Of a stretch of 64,000 nucleotides of DNA, positions 24,793 through 38,200 are shown one piece after another. The number at the start of each line of letters is the position of its first letter. Positions within the stretch are counted from its first letter, which is position 1. Position numbers and translations under genes: made by a program. The DNA is from Pterois miles (taxonomy: Eukaryota; Chordata; Actinopteri; Perciformes; Scorpaenidae): the NCBI GenBank assembly GCA_947000775.1, contig CAMQGK010000001.1, forward strand, positions 4,949,501-5,013,500. The letters run 5' to 3'. The notes beneath the pieces are model-generated. The model saw only the letters and a program-made list of their open reading frames with translations. It was not told the origin of the DNA and ran no database searches.

Positions 24793-26780
24793 CAGATTGT
24801 ATGAGATATCAAGGGCCTTAAGGTCAAACTGTAGACATGGGTGTGTAAATTATTACATCTATACGTTTTCTTAAGACAGTTTTGAACATATATAAGCATC
24901 TTTTAGGGATGCCACAAGAACCAATCCTTCAGTATTAAGTTGATGCCAAAATCCTGAAAACTTGAGGGTACTCGTTTTCTCTAGACCAACGGTGTCCAGT
25001 CGTTTGGGATACAGTAAAGTCACTATTGACACATCCAGGGGATGCACCCTGATAATTGCGAACAACAAATCTGTGTTGAAATCAGCAGGACGAAAGCTAG
25101 TTAACGTTAACTGTTAGCTTTGAGCAAGACTGCACTGCTTACCGGCTGCTAACAGCTAACATAAACTAGCTCTCATCCTGCCAATTTCAAAACGGGAGGT
25201 GCCATTGATTGATTACATTATGATGGCTCTCTCTTCAGGCTCTATTTAGTAAAAACACATTAGGCAAAGGTAGATTCTAATGGGCCTTGTCGATAAGGCA
25301 ACCTGTGAATTATGAAACCTGGTAAAAACTTGCAAAGACTTGCTGCCCGATGACGTATCCTGACCTTTACCATCCGAGGTCAGAGCCTCATCTTAACCAT
25401 CTTGTATGAGTTCCCCAACTTGTGGGTTACCTTCTAGACATGAACAGTTCTAACATTATCATGATGTGTTCAAATGTAATCTGGTAAAATGTAGTTTTTG
25501 ACAAGAAACTTGAATAAATCCAGTTGATTGAAGGAGATGTTTTCATAGCATTATAAATAGATAACAGAGAGGGAATTATGACCTGTTTAGGAGTAAACGT
25601 ACAAGTAGAAGAAGTACATGAGGTTCATTGTTTAACTTTTGTTTTTTACCATGGTACTGAATTGTTATTGAGAAAATCTTGGAATTTCACTTATCTGTAT
25701 CAACTAGTAAATTTTTGGTACCGTGACATCCAAAACACCTTGTTTGCAGCTTGTTTGATTTGAGCTGGCAAAACAAATGCAGAAAAAATATAATACGAGA
25801 GGATTATGCAAAATGAGGCAAAGTGGAGAGCCAGCGGGAATCGATCAAAGGTGACAGCAATTTAGGGAGAAATTATGGTACAGTCATCATAAATAGGGCA
25901 CACAATCAGCAGGGCATACAGCACCAAGCACTATAACTGGAAAATACAATTATACAATACATCATTACTAAAATACTGACAATTAGTCATTCTGTGGCAG
26001 CCACTCATCACTCGTGTAAGCACCGTCATCATCTCCAGCATCCTATCATCATTTATTGGTTTGAATACTCAGAGTATCTTAAAGGATTAGGTATTATTTT
26101 CAATTAATAGAGGCAGGTTTAGTGTTTATAGAAAAGGCTGAAGTAATATTATTATCAATGCATTGCATCATCAGCAATGCTGTTATCTATCTGCACAATG
26201 TGCCGAATCCCAAGACAAAAGAGAACCCAAAAAAAAAAAAAGCAGCACAAGTTGGCTCCTCTCTACAAGTTATAGCAGGACTAATTATCTCTGTGGGCTT
26301 TTCATCTTTTTCATTTCTGTAATTCTCTGTTCTTTCAGTGCCTGTTATAATCTCGCCCTGTTCTCTTTATCTCACAGCTGTACAGTATTACACTCCAAAT
26401 GAGCTGGCCCGCTCGCCAGCCGTATCACCCCGCTGTGGCACAGTGAGCGGAGATATGGCAGAAATTAATACCTGAAGAGATATGTGCTGTTGATAACATA
26501 CTTACGTGCAATATGAATGTATTCCCCCAGGAAGAGCCTTTGTTCCTCCCCCAGAGATATTTTTTCCCCCCTCAGCGCTGACACGAGTGTTTCACGTGTG
26601 AAATGTTCATTATTTTGATTCAGGGGTCCTACATGTTACTCTGAGTGAAGGGGATTCATTGAAAAACACGATACTGAAGAGGAGGACTTCAAAATGAGAA
26701 ATCCATCCTCTGAAGTGGTGCATCTCTTATGAAATAATTAAGAGGAGACACCTCCAGTGAGTAGGGGGGAAATAACTAAT

Positions 26781-28496
26781 AGATATCGACATTAAACTTC
26801 CCCAGTTGATTACTCACACTGAGACAATTACAAGTTTTCTGAAAATGTATGTTTAAATATGCAAATGAATCATTATCTTATTAAATATGTGCTAATTTGC
26901 ATAAATCTTCATAACAGAGATCTGAATATTGGATAAAGCCAGGATCATAATTCCTGTTTCATTTTGTTGACATATTAGAGTCAAAGGTTTTTACCACGGG
27001 GATTTTGAATATCTCTTTTTATAACACCATAAATCACAGCTGTGATCCATTTTTGCCATGTTTTCAGGAATGAAATGTTGTATAAATCAGGCTATGAATG
27101 ATATATGAACAAACCCCTCTGTAAAAACCTTCAGATAATAGATAGGAATGAAACTGGGAAGTTTGGTGTATGCTACTTAGGGGGAGATTTCTGGCTCTAG
27201 GAGGGAAAAAAAACTCATTTTAAAGATATGTATTGTAAAATTTCACACATTCTGAAGACACAACAGGTGAATAGGGTAAACATTTTAACTAACAGATATC
27301 ACCATGAAACTTCCCTAAATGATTACTTACATTAAGACAAGTATTTCTGAAATTTTCTGTTTAAATATGTATATGTATCATTATGCTCTTAAATGTGCAC
27401 TAATTTGTTTATATCGTCGTAAAAGAGATCTGAACACTGGATGAAACCAGGTTCAAAATTCTTATTTCACTTTGTCGGTAACTTTATTAGTCAAAGGTTT
27501 TTACAGAGGGGATTTTTGATCTCGTTTTATCACAGCCTTAAAAAAATTTTTTTGAATGCTTTTAGGAATGAAATGTTCGATAAATCAGGTTATGAATGAT
27601 TTATGAACAAACCATCTATAGAATCCAGGCAGAGTTTGGAGGATGTAAGTGCTACTGAAGTGGAGATTTCTGGCTCAGAGTCTGAGAAAACACTAATTTT
27701 AAAGATATGTATTGTAAAATTTCATACATTTTGAAGACACTACAGGTGAAAAGGGGAAAGGAAACTAATATATATTACTATGAAATTTCCCCAGTTGATT
27801 ACTTATGTTTTTTTGCATTACAGATAAGTACATTATTAATTTCATTATAGTGCATATATAACATTTCTAAATGTTATGTTTAAATATGCAAATTGTGCAT
27901 TATCGTACTAATTTGCATACACTTCCAGAACAGAAATCTGAATATTGGATAAAGCCAGGTTAAGATTATTGACATATTAGAGTCACAGGTTTTTACAGAG
28001 GGGATTTTGAATATCTCTGCTTGTCATTCCATAAATTACAGCCATAAAAATCTATGTTTTGCCACATTTTTAGGAATAAAATGCATAAATCAGGCTATGA
28101 ATGATACATGAACAAACCCCTCTGTAAACACCTTTTGAATATACAGTATATAGGAATGAAGCAGGAAAGTTTGGAAGCTGTAAAAGCTACTTTAAGCGAA
28201 GATTTCTGGCTCAGAGTGAGAACAAACTAATTTTGACTTAACAGCATGTTAAAGATATGTATTATATAAGATGTCATACATTTTGAAGACACTACAGGTG
28301 AATAGGGTAAACCATATTAATAAATAGATATCGCCATCAAACTTCCCCAACTTACATTAAGACAATTATTTTTTGTATTACAAGTTTCTTTTTAAATGTA
28401 ATGCAATGTAACATTATATTTAAATGTTTAAATATGCAAATGAGGCATCATCTAATGATAACTTTTGGTGAATTTAGGAGAAATCTGCAGACACAA
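26781..28496 (+). repeat. Long-unit (~480-555 bp) tandem array, four units
   Basis: Units start agatatcgacattaaacttc (26781), agatatcaccatgaaacttc (27294), an atatattactatgaaattt variant (about 27768) and agatatcgccatcaaacttc (28326, truncated). Shared internal landmarks are gtttaaatatgcaaat, ttggataaagccagg, ggtttttacagagggg, atgaacaaaccc and gatttctggctc. The array ends with gtgaatttaggagaaatct. An inverted relative is at 54868-55817. Confidence 0.88.
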
Positions 28497-29276
28497 ATAG
28501 TCTGACAGAAGACTAGTGGAAGCAAATTAGCCCAAAATCTCAAAATTTACTTTTTGCCTTTTTGCCTGCAGTGTCTTTTGTGGTGTAAATCCATATTTGA
28601 ATGTCTAACCTAATTTCCCCACATCCATTAGTATCTTCTCTGCTCATCCTGTAAATATTTCTGTATGTTACATCCCTCTGTAGATATTAGTTAATAGTTA
28701 CAGTAGTGCTGCTCATTTGCATCTTTCAAACAAAAACTGTAAATCTGTGTCATCCTTGTTTGTTGCATAATTGGGAATCGTTACATCATCCTCTGTGCAG
28801 TCAATTACCACCTAATTCTCATCTACTATCCCCTATTCCTCCTGCTGCAGATAGTGCATTTCCCCAGAGTGACGACTCAAGTTTCAAAACAGCTCTTTTT
28901 GTTGCACAATATTAAAGAAAATCCCGACTACATATTGTTTGTGAGAATCATTAGTTGGTTAATATCTTTGATAAGGGTGCACACGACTACTGACTGCTTT
29001 CATATCAGCAGATTACATGCTAATATTTAAGAAATCTCAAATAAAGCAACACAATATTTTGCTGTGGGTTGCGTCTAAAATTCCACACTAATGAGCTATT
29101 TAGTATGCTATGATTTTTTAGAATGTATAATATAATGTTTTATCACATAAGGATGAGTTACCATGGTTACACGTCTCCAACCAGCATCGAAGCTCTCAGG
29201 AAGTGATGACATAAATTATCATTAATAATAATCATTAATCGGATGAAGCCCTGGTGTTCTGTTTTAAAGTGTTGTA

Positions 29277-29964
29277 CTTAAGCCCTGGGCCAGACCGGCC
29301 ATATGATGACGGCATGGCGGCTGCGTTACCTCGCGGCCGCGTGATTGACGTGTCCGCTATTCACACCAGCTGCATGTTAGCTGCGTTTCTGCAGCGTTTC
29401 TGCTGCTGCTGTTGCTGCTCTTTCTACACAGAGATTGACTTTCATAGTGGCCATTTAATGTGACTATATTCATTGATGGAGCCCTGCAAGTCACTGCAAG
29501 TTCTACAACACTGTCCTGCACATATTTCAGAATAAAAGCCTTGTGTTAACAAATGAAATGAAATGAATGAGTTCTGTCCACAGGAAAAAACAAACAAACA
29601 AACAAACAAACACTTGAGGGGTTTTATTTTGAAATGAAAGCGGAAGGTGTTGATTTAAAAATAGTACTTAATAATAATTTTTTCATGTCCATGACATTTT
29701 CTACAGATACACTGTAGACATCGAAACTGTGTTAATGTTGCTCATATGATGTCAATATACAGTCAAATAATCACTTCCACCGTCTGTTGCTACTGTGAAC
29801 TGCACGTTTCGCGTCAAAAATAGGCAAGACCTCGAATCTCTAGAAGCTGAGCCACATGCGAGGCGTGCGTCTCTAACCTGTTAACATGGACGCCGAAATG
29901 AAAAACAACAGGTAACGCAGCCGCCACACGTTCGTCACACAGCCAGTCGGGCTGTACCGTAAAA
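29277..29964. mobile_element. Foldback/MITE-like element, copy 1
   Basis: The left end acttaagccctgggccag leads into gcatggcggctgcgttacct. The right end, read in reverse, repeats gtgtggcggctgcgttacct next to cagcccgactggctg. A second copy is at 39036-39485. There is no coding capacity. Confidence 0.65.
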
Positions 29965-31093
29965 CCTTTGCTCAATGGCTATCAATATACTGTAGTTTTT
30001 CCACCAATTTTTTTATTTTATTTTTAGAACTGATATGATTTTTCCTTCTTAATTTCATAATTCATTGAAACCCCTGAATGCTCAAATTGATTTTCACACA
30101 TTTCCAGTCAGCCCAGACCTGAGCAGGAAGCCTTTTTGTTAAGATGGCAGCCACAAAGGAAAAAAACAAAACAAAAACAGAAGCCTCTTCTTTGCCTCTG
30201 AGTGGGGTATTCTGGGAGAGAAACAGTCAAGTAGCCCCAGCCACCACAGCTTGAGAGCCTCAGAGAGCCATTTGAAAAGCTAAGTGAGTGATCGATGACA
30301 GAAGTCAATTATCACCTCACGGATCTGTCAGAGGCGGCTGTGCAGGGTGAGCGTCACACACCGCCCACCTCTGACTAACCATCAACAACTGCGGACACCA
30401 GCACAGCCGGACAGGAAAACACTGGAGGACGAGTATATGACAGGTAGCCCTGACACTACCATTATCTCCACATGCTCATATGGTGGCAAGAAACCCCCTC
30501 TCCTGCTGTATCTTTAATCCTTCAACATGCAAAAATTAATATTTCTTCTGCCTGACATTAGCTAAAAGCAAAGTTGGATTTGACAATTAATCACTTTTGT
30601 GGAAGCAGTGTTCAGTAGAGCTGGGGCAGAGAGTGAAAGCTCCAACAATGGCTCCATACTGTTATGTAAGAGGGTGGATTTCTCCTGCTCTAATGATCTG
30701 AGGAGCTTCGCCTTAACCAAGAGGCTTTGCTGCTCAGCCAAAAGGGCCTGTGCTGAAGGAACTGAGCTAATGTGAGAGGGATCCGTAAGCCGACAAATGA
30801 TCGCCAAAAAATGGAGACGCTGTAGTTCAGAAATGAATTCATGCATTAGAAGGTGTGAATGCAACTTTGAGCATATCTTACACCGGGGGTCTCCAACCTT
30901 TTCTCCCTCTGAAAGCTAATTTGACAAAATGAAAGAGGCCGAGAGCTCCTCATAGCACCAAGTTGTACAATATCAGACATAATGTCTGTCTTACCTTTAT
31001 GGTCCTTGAATAACGTTTCAGCCGCTGCAGTCATCGCCTCTTTAACAGTAACGTCACAGGAGACGGGCTTTTTGTGTTCCAGTAGGATGTATG

Positions 31094-31976
31094 TAGGGCT
31101 GGGCGATACGGCCAAAATCCTCTGTCATGATATGGGCCATTTCCTATCTTGATAACGGTATACTGTATATCATGGTATTGTCAGGAACGTCAAAGTTAAC
31201 GCAATAATAATGTTTTAAGACAATTTCATTTTAATGCACGAACGCAACTTTTAATTTTTAGGTTGTAGCTCAATGTTAAAGCTAGTGAAGATACTGACAT
31301 CATATGAAACTAGAAAACCTGAGGAATCCATTTGGTACCAACTTTGGTGAGGAAAAACTGGCATGGCCATGTTCAGACTGGTCCCTTGACCTCTGACCTC
31401 AAGATATGTGAATAAAAATGGGTTCTATGGGTCCCCACCAGTCTCCCCTTTATAGACTGTGATAACCACATACAGTTTGGATCAAGTCATAGTCAAGTCA
31501 GCACTCTGACACACTGACAGCTGCTGTTGCCTGTTAGGCTGCAGTTTGCCATGTTATGACTTAAGCATATTTTCTATGCATATGAAATAAAATAGAGTAT
31601 CTGTGAGCATTTTTGGACAATATCTGTCAGTTTTGTGTTGTTAATTGATTTCCAATAATAAATATATACATACATGTGTATAAAGCAGCATATTTGTCCA
31701 CTCCCATGTTGATAAGAGTATTAAATACTTGACAAATCTCCCTTTAAGGTACATTTTGATTAGATAAAAATGTGTGATTCATTTGCAATTAACTGCAATT
31801 AAGTATTTTATTGATTGACAACCCTAACAACAGGTTTTCTGGTAATTCAGTAAATAGTCTACATGAAACAGTAGAATGAGATAGAAAAAAGAATAAATAT
31901 AGGCCGAGCCTAATTATTTATATATTTCTATATTGTTTTTATGATACTGTATATATTGTCATATTGCTCAGCCCTG
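31094..31976. mobile_element. hAT-like MITE inserted in the transposase fossil
   Basis: The left end tagggctgggcgatacgg is mirrored by the right end attgctcagccctg. It is flanked by gatgtatg (31086-31093) and gacgtgcg (31977-31984), an 8-bp target duplication that has drifted by three transitions. Inside it is another repeat (31185-31829). Confidence 0.7.
31185..31829 (-). mobile_element. Second-level nested repeat (family D, inverted copy)
   Basis: It carries the inverted landmarks atatgaaactagaaaacctg and aggaatccatttggtacc, and ends attgattgacaaccctaa, a terminus typical of teleost MITEs. It lies wholly within the 31094-31976 element. Confidence 0.6.
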
Positions 31977-32747
31977 GACGTGCGCCACCAAATGAAGCCT
32001 CTGTTGCTGCTGGTCATCTTCGTCAGCTTGGTAAGCAGAGACTGCTGTCGTTTAAATGTGGTTTTCAGCTCCTGGACTTTGTTGAAGTGACGCTCGACAT
32101 TACACCTTTTACCGACTGACACAATTAACTTTGTATTCTGAGAATTGTTTTTTCCTCTGAAATGTTTAATATTTTTGTAAACAAGAAAAGTGGCAACCTG
32201 CTTTAAATGGCAGCACGTTGCAATGGGGAAAATAATGAACCAACATCTCAAAAATGTTTTCCATTATCAGAAAAATAATCTAGCATGAATTCACACTGGT
32301 TAGTTTTGGTTATCAGTTGTGTTGTTCTCCATAACGCTGGTCAATAAAAACATCTGTGCATTAATGTGTAGGATAACTGCGTGACAGTTTTCCTGGGAAA
32401 CATTTGATGTCTGCACATTGAGCTCTATTTGTGCCCATCTAAAAAAGCCGCGGGGCGAACGGACAGCCTGGATTCAAACATCACAAACTCTCCTTTGGGT
32501 CTTAAAAGCTTCTTGAACCATTCTCAAGTCTGTCTGACAATCCTGCTCCTGAGCCTGAAGGTGAAGCTATTTTTCAGGCAGGTGCTGACATGTGCAGACG
32601 TCAGATGTTTTTAGGTCAGGTGTCAGATGGTCTTGGTCTGATTGCGGGCACACACAGATGGTACAAGTTCTCAGTCTTATTGTGTATCTGTGATTATATT
32701 TTCCACATGCTGGTTTAAACGTGCTTGTCGACAGGTTCGCTGCTTAC

Positions 32748-32976
32748 CGTTGACCTCCTGAGCTCCTGCGTCTGTGAAAAGCATGCTCATCACCTCCTCG
32801 AAGTTGCAGCTGGGCTCGGACGCATGACTGTCCTGGCCCACGTGGTGCAGCATTCTCTTCAGCACGTCGTCCAGGGAGGCGGCGGTCTCATCCAGCAGGA
32901 TGGTGGCCCTCGCCAGGAAGCCGTCCAGGTCCCGGTGAGCCCGAATCTCCTCCTCGAAGTTCATCAGCTTCACATA
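32748..32976 (-). CDS. slc4a11: slc4a11 exon, cytoplasmic domain (NFEEEIRAHRDLDGF...)
   Basis: The acceptor is tctcttccacag and the donor gtaagc. The 229 bp encode 76 codons in phase 0 plus one base, residues 66-141, starting YVKLMNFEEEIRAHRDLDGF and ending in the MLFTDAGAQEVN region. This is one of the most conserved blocks of the SLC4A11 N-terminal domain, related to the band-3 cytoplasmic fold; the run ILLDETAASLDDVLKRML looks helical. Motifs EPSCN and SMLFTDAGA are typical of the family. No frameshift or stop is seen. The 15.6-kb intron that follows is the largest in the window. Confidence 0.95.
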
Positions 32977-35319
32977 CTGTGGAAGAGATTGAATTCACTC
33001 AAAGTCTGAAATAGTTTTCTTTGAGATTTTCATGCTCATTATACCAATCAGAGTAATTTTAACGACTGGAACGCATTATCAAAATGAATCAACCATACCC
33101 TGCAGAACTGGACCCAAGGCACAACACTTTATACTCAATTAAGACAATTATATGCATTTCTAAGCTAAACAATTCTACTCTCCCCAACATGCTGAGGTGT
33201 TTATATGGCTGTGATGTCTCTGATATTACATTTGGGAAATTAAAAATTTGCCTGCCAATCTAACTCATTTTAAACAGGAAATCATTTAAAGTTTTAACAA
33301 CGAACCGCAATAATGCATAGCAATTTTTTCATGTCTTGTTGCCTTTTTGTCAATATATAACATACAAGGTTAAACAAAGGTTAAGTAAAAAATAAATGTT
33401 TTTGGTTTTCCTGCTGATCAGTGTTAACGAGTAGAAAGTAGCAGCGAGCACATCTCCAAATCTTGATTCGGGTGCCGGGAAGTCAGAACAGAAGCAGATC
33501 TGTGCAAAAACAAACAAAAAAAACCCTAAAACAAAACACTTTTTAGTTTATTCTGACAAAACAAAACAAAAAATCACTTCATAGTTTATTCTGGGCAAGA
33601 CATAAATAGAAATAATTTTTATTTCTATAAAAACGGGCAGAAACTGTGCCATTTAAACCGTATGTTAGCCTTAAATTAGTTCAATACACCTAGTTTTAGA
33701 ATCAGGATGAAATTTTGCAAGATTGCTGGTTGTTTGATTTCAGTTTGAGGGGGCTCCGATCAACTTGACCCACCAGATCGTTTGTTACACAGAAATTTTT
33801 ACAGCTCCGTTTTTCTGTTCACACTCATTTTCATCACTTCCATTTGTATCTGTTCATTTTTGTTACTTCCACCCCTCATACAGATTAGAAAATGCCCTAA
33901 AGCTTTGACCTTAAAGTGTCCACCCACACCGCCCCCTCTGAGCCAAATGTTGTCCGTTTTTTTAAATAGCAGCACACAAAACAGATGCTTCACCCCTTGA
34001 AAGCTCATCAGAACTGGACCAGTGATGTCTGTTATTCACCTGAGAGACAGGCGAATGGGCAGAGAGAAGAACACAGCTCGATTAAGAGCCCAGACACCCG
34101 CCAGTCCTCGATTTCATTGATCGTGTGATTGACAGAAATCCTGATGATGAGTGGATTCCCCGCTGTTCTCTTGTAAAATAAGACAAGCACTGAGCTGAGT
34201 CCATGTCTTCAGTCTTTGGAGCTATTTGTGTACAGAGCTCTATAAATAAATTTGATTTGTTTGTGCGGATCTGTCGGGGTTGGGCTTCTGCACTGCTTCA
34301 GGTCAAGTCATTCAAAAGGTGTAAATTGCATTATTTTATTTTGAGATTTCTAGTCACATGCACTGTTCAAAATGTGTGGTGATGTGGTTCATACTGTATG
34401 TGTTGGATGGAGCACTGGGACAATCTTTAACGCTGAGGAAATGTCCTGAATTGCTGATAAAGAAAGTGAAAAGTATGCAGCTGCAGCAGAAACCTAACCA
34501 CATTAGAATTCACTCTAAATATAGACCACTGCAAATAAATAGATCCATAAGATTGTTGGTGGGGACGTGAGGACGTGGCCATGTGACAATGATAAAAAAC
34601 AGAAGGAGAGAGCAAACAAACAGAAGTGTAATACAGAATGGGCAGATTAGTGAAAAGAAGCAGGCAAGCTGTTGGCAGGAACAAAGCACGACAAACTGAA
34701 ATCTCTGACAGGCTTCTTCTGACGATGTCTAACTCTTGACAGCTTTGGTCACCAGTTTAAACTGATGCCCTCTGGGTGCTGCTTCATACTCAACTGTGGA
34801 GGTACAGACGTCTGTCTCCACAGACAAGAGACAGAAATCTAATAATAATACTCAGAATTTTAAAAGAGATACTCTAAGTTTGTTGGATGTTTTTAAATCT
34901 ACTTAGATATATTATGTGTACTAGTCTGTACGCAGAAAAGGCATCTACATGGCACAATAATGTGCAAGGCATGTCCTTACGCCATTTATCCTGTACTGAC
35001 TGCAGTGTAAATGCATCCGTGTATAAAGAGTTAATGACATAGTTTAAAAAGCAAGACAGACGGTGGGTGCGTGAGGAGGTGGGAAGGTCCAACAAACACC
35101 GGACTTTTAACCAGGACACCCGTGTTCAAGACTGTTGTTGACCAGTGTTTTGTTTTGTAAGTTAAGCTAGTTTTCGTACTTATTTTCAGCCCAACCATGA
35201 TGTTTCCCCTTACCCTAACTAAGTGGTTCTCTTACCTGAACCTAACTGATGTTTGGATGCTTGCATGGCGTACAAATGGCAAATGCTTAAATGTGTACTC
35301 CCAACACGCGACACTTGTG

Positions 35320-35640
35320 GAGCTGCAGCGATTAATTGATTAGTTGTCAACTATTTAATTAATCGGCAACTACTTTGACATTCGTTTAATCAGTTTGACG
35401 AGGTTTTCTGAAAATATGTAAAAAAAATTCTCTGCGTGCAGCTTCTTAAATGTGAATATTTTCTGTTTCTTGATGTCTTTACTTGTGGACAAAACAATAT
35501 CAGGATGTCATCTTGGACTTTGGGAAACCCTGGTGGAGATTTTTCACCATTTTCTGTCATTTTATAGACCAAATAACTAATAGATTAATTGAGGAAATAA
35601 CTGATTAATCGACAATGAAAATAATTTTTAGTTGCAGCTC
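35320..35640. mobile_element. MITE with gagctgca inverted ends
   Basis: The left end gagctgcagcgattaattga is matched by the inverted right end ttttagttgcagctc, with aattgaggaaataactgatt inside. This is a very common teleost hAT-type MITE. Related fragments lie at 35689-35860, 51840-52000 and 54280-54540. Confidence 0.75.
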
Positions 35641-35688
35641 TACTCTGTTGTTCAGCCTTTACAAGCTCCACTGGAAAATATACTCAGG

Positions 35689-35890
35689 TAGGGCTGCAAC
35701 TAACATCTATTTTCATTAGCAATTAATCTGCCAATAAGTGTTTTAATTCATTGATTAATTAGTCCAAAGTGGCGTCTTGAAATGTCTTGTTTTGTCCGAC
35801 CAACAATCCAGAACTCAATAAAATCAACAACAGAAAACAGGAGCACATCCTCACAATTCACAATTTATCAACTCAGTTTGATCATCAAAT
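35689..35890 (+). mobile_element. Truncated copy of the same MITE family
   Basis: It starts tagggctgcaactaac and continues ttttcattagcaattaatc and ttgtccgaccaacaatccag. The far end is missing. Confidence 0.65.
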
Positions 35891-36099
35891 AAAATAGCCC
35901 ATCAGGAGCCACGGGGCTGATTCACACAGCTGTTTATTCCCATACGTCCCCGAGTATGTTGCTGTTAACTTCCTTAATGGATCCCATCAACTCACAGATT
36001 TCACAGAATGTGTTGCTTTTATTTTGAAGTATAAGACAGATATTTCTGCAAATGCTCAGAGAGAGAGAGGCATCATCTTAGTCGTGAGTTTGAAGTTTT

Positions 36100-37157
36100 T
36101 GAGACTGATTTAAATTTTGATCCACACATTAGACACATCTTTTATCACGTTAGGAATATTAGGAACAGTGTACAGTATAACTCTGTCTCTGACTCTGGAG
36201 AGACGTCTGCACGCCTTCATCTACAGGAGGCCTGATTACTGTAATTGGCTCTTGTCTGGTTGACCCTGGACAGCCTTGAGATTCAGATGATCTGAATTGC
36301 AGCAGCATGTGTGTGGACCAAGTCCAGAGGCAGAGGATGCATTAGACCTGTTTTAAAGTCCCGTCACTGACAGCAGACTTTAAAATACTGCTGTTGGTTT
36401 TTCAATCACTCAAGTGTCTGATATGTTAATATGGTGTATTCCCATGTTCCTCTGACACTATCTGGTCTCTACGCCAGAACTAAGACTCTTCCTGGGGCAG
36501 TCAGCAAGCCAGAGCCAGAAATCTGCAGATAGTTTTAAATCAAACTTTAAGCCATACCTTTATAGATAAGAATTTATACTGCCAGTTAATTGTGATTGAC
36601 TTTAAGTTAAGTTTAGTTATTCTTAGACCCGTTTTCAAAATTAGCGAGTTTTTCTGAACTCAGGAAAACAGGCTATAAATAAGCAACAGACTTCTTTAAA
36701 TTACTTGAGTCCAAGGGGGCTTTTGGTATGTGTAACATACATTTACATTACTAAGCAACTGTAATTTAAAAGCAAGTTTCTGGTCCTCTCTAAAGGTTCT
36801 TTGGTGGAGACGAGATGTTGCTCTGGCTCTATCTATTTGAGGAGGAGAGGAGGATGTGCTGCTCTGGCAGAGGTTGTCAGTGCTGTATTTTCATTATGCT
36901 GATAGTCTGTACACATCTATAGCACATCTGTCCATCCAGTAAGGGGGATCCCTCCACTGCTGCTCTTCCTCAGGTTTCTTCCATTTTTTTCTTTTTTCCC
37001 TGTTAAAAGGGTTTTTTTTGGTTAAGGAGTTTGTCAGAGGGTCACTCTGAAAAGGACAGAGGATGTCGTATCCTGTACAGATTGTAAAGCCCCCTGAGGC
37101 AAAATTTTAATATGTGATTTAGGACTACACAAATAAAACTGACTTGACTTGACTTCC
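36100..37157 (+). pseudogene. LINE relic: reverse-transcriptase end plus 3' UTR
   Basis: Plus-strand pieces NFDPHIRHIFYHVRNIRN, RLHAFIYRRPDYCNWLL and, near 36520, a SFKSNFKPYLY-like end match the order seen in L2/Rex-type ORF2 C-termini, with stops and frameshifts. The 3' UTR (36950-37157) carries tgtacagattgtaaagcccc, ctgaggcaaaatttt and aaataaaactgacttgactt, a known teleost LINE tail with an AATAAA signal and a short tandem end. About 180 bp near 36600-36780 do not fit and may be an insertion. Confidence 0.7.
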
Positions 37158-38200
37158 TCCCCATTGTGAGTTGACGAGCATTCCTTTCTGTTTTTTATTC
37201 CTGGCGTATCGCGTTCAGTGTCATGGATGCGTTGTCCGGCACCGGAAGCATGTTACCAGAGTTGGCGATTGTTGGAACAGTGGAAAGCCTAACAAAGATG
37301 GATTTGATGATTATTATTTTGTTTTTGTCGAGTTTGAATGAAGTGACTGCTGTCTGCAGTCTGATGGCTTTGAGGAGAGCACATTAACTGTACGTTTTGT
37401 TAATAAACTATACAAATTGTCCAGATCCCTGCTGATTTTATTTATTATATATTCATGTTAACACGCTTCACATAGCATTGTGCTGGAAAAGAGGATGAAC
37501 GCTGATTTCAACCTTTCCTACTAGACAAAAGCCTGATCTTACTGAGTGTTAGTGTTGTTTTTGTCCAGTGGGAAAGCAGCTTTAGAGTAGACTTGTTTGG
37601 GATCACTTCATACTGTATGTCTGTAATCCATTTTATGCAATACTTTTCCACAAAAGGCGCTGTAAAAAATAAAAGATGACTTGATTCCTGTGAGTAGTCT
37701 CCTCCTCTCCTCTCTCTCAATCAGTGACACAGCTGCTAGTGTTTGATTGGATTAAAAAACAGTATACAGTCTGTAGTGTACAGGTCTGTCCATGAATGAA
37801 GACTGTAGCCCTTAATGTGACGCGTGCAAACAGAAAGGCAATTAAGATAACAAACGGTAAACACATAGGACCTCAGGCGTCACGACAGGACCATCAAACA
37901 TCACAGACATTTTGTTGAGATCAACAAACTCTACAGCTGTCCTTTATCGGCGAAGAGCGTTTAGATTGCCTGAGTCTGTAAGATCCATATCAGCATAGTT
38001 CAGGTATATTTTAATTGATCCGATTTAATCACATCCTAATTAGTCTGGATACAGCAGCAGCCGTGTACTGTGGGTATCATGGTGACGTTGCCTTTGCTAA
38101 AACACCAGAATCAGCTCCTCACATGGAACAATGTAAGTGAGCACACAGTCAACAGGCATGAAAAGATAAACAGCAGTTTCACGGAAGATATTCACGCTGA

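Larger units (their letters stand above)
30881..32260 (-). pseudogene. hAT (Charlie/ZBED-type) transposase fossil, split by insertion
   Basis: On the minus strand, 32130-31985 encodes CNVERHFNKVQELKTTF and KRQQSLLTKLTK, and 31085-30990 encodes LLEHKKPVSCDVTVKEAM then TAAAETLF. Both resemble the N-terminal half of hAT/Charlie transposases. The downstream end at 30881 (gggggtctccaacctttt) looks like the inverted terminus of that family. The two halves are separated by the 31094-31976 element. Frameshifts and loss of the catalytic half show it is dead. The opposite terminus was not found. Confidence 0.65.
17126..32747. other. Largest intron (15.6 kb)
   Basis: It lies between the NFEEE and VHLLSET exons and holds purine-rich, A/T-only and CA tracts, a triplicated ~250-bp block, a TTAA-flanked element, a ~500-bp-unit array, a foldback element and a nested hAT fossil, each listed separately. 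Unique stretches (for example 17630-17860 and 26390-26640) show no exon-like signals. Confidence 0.8.
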
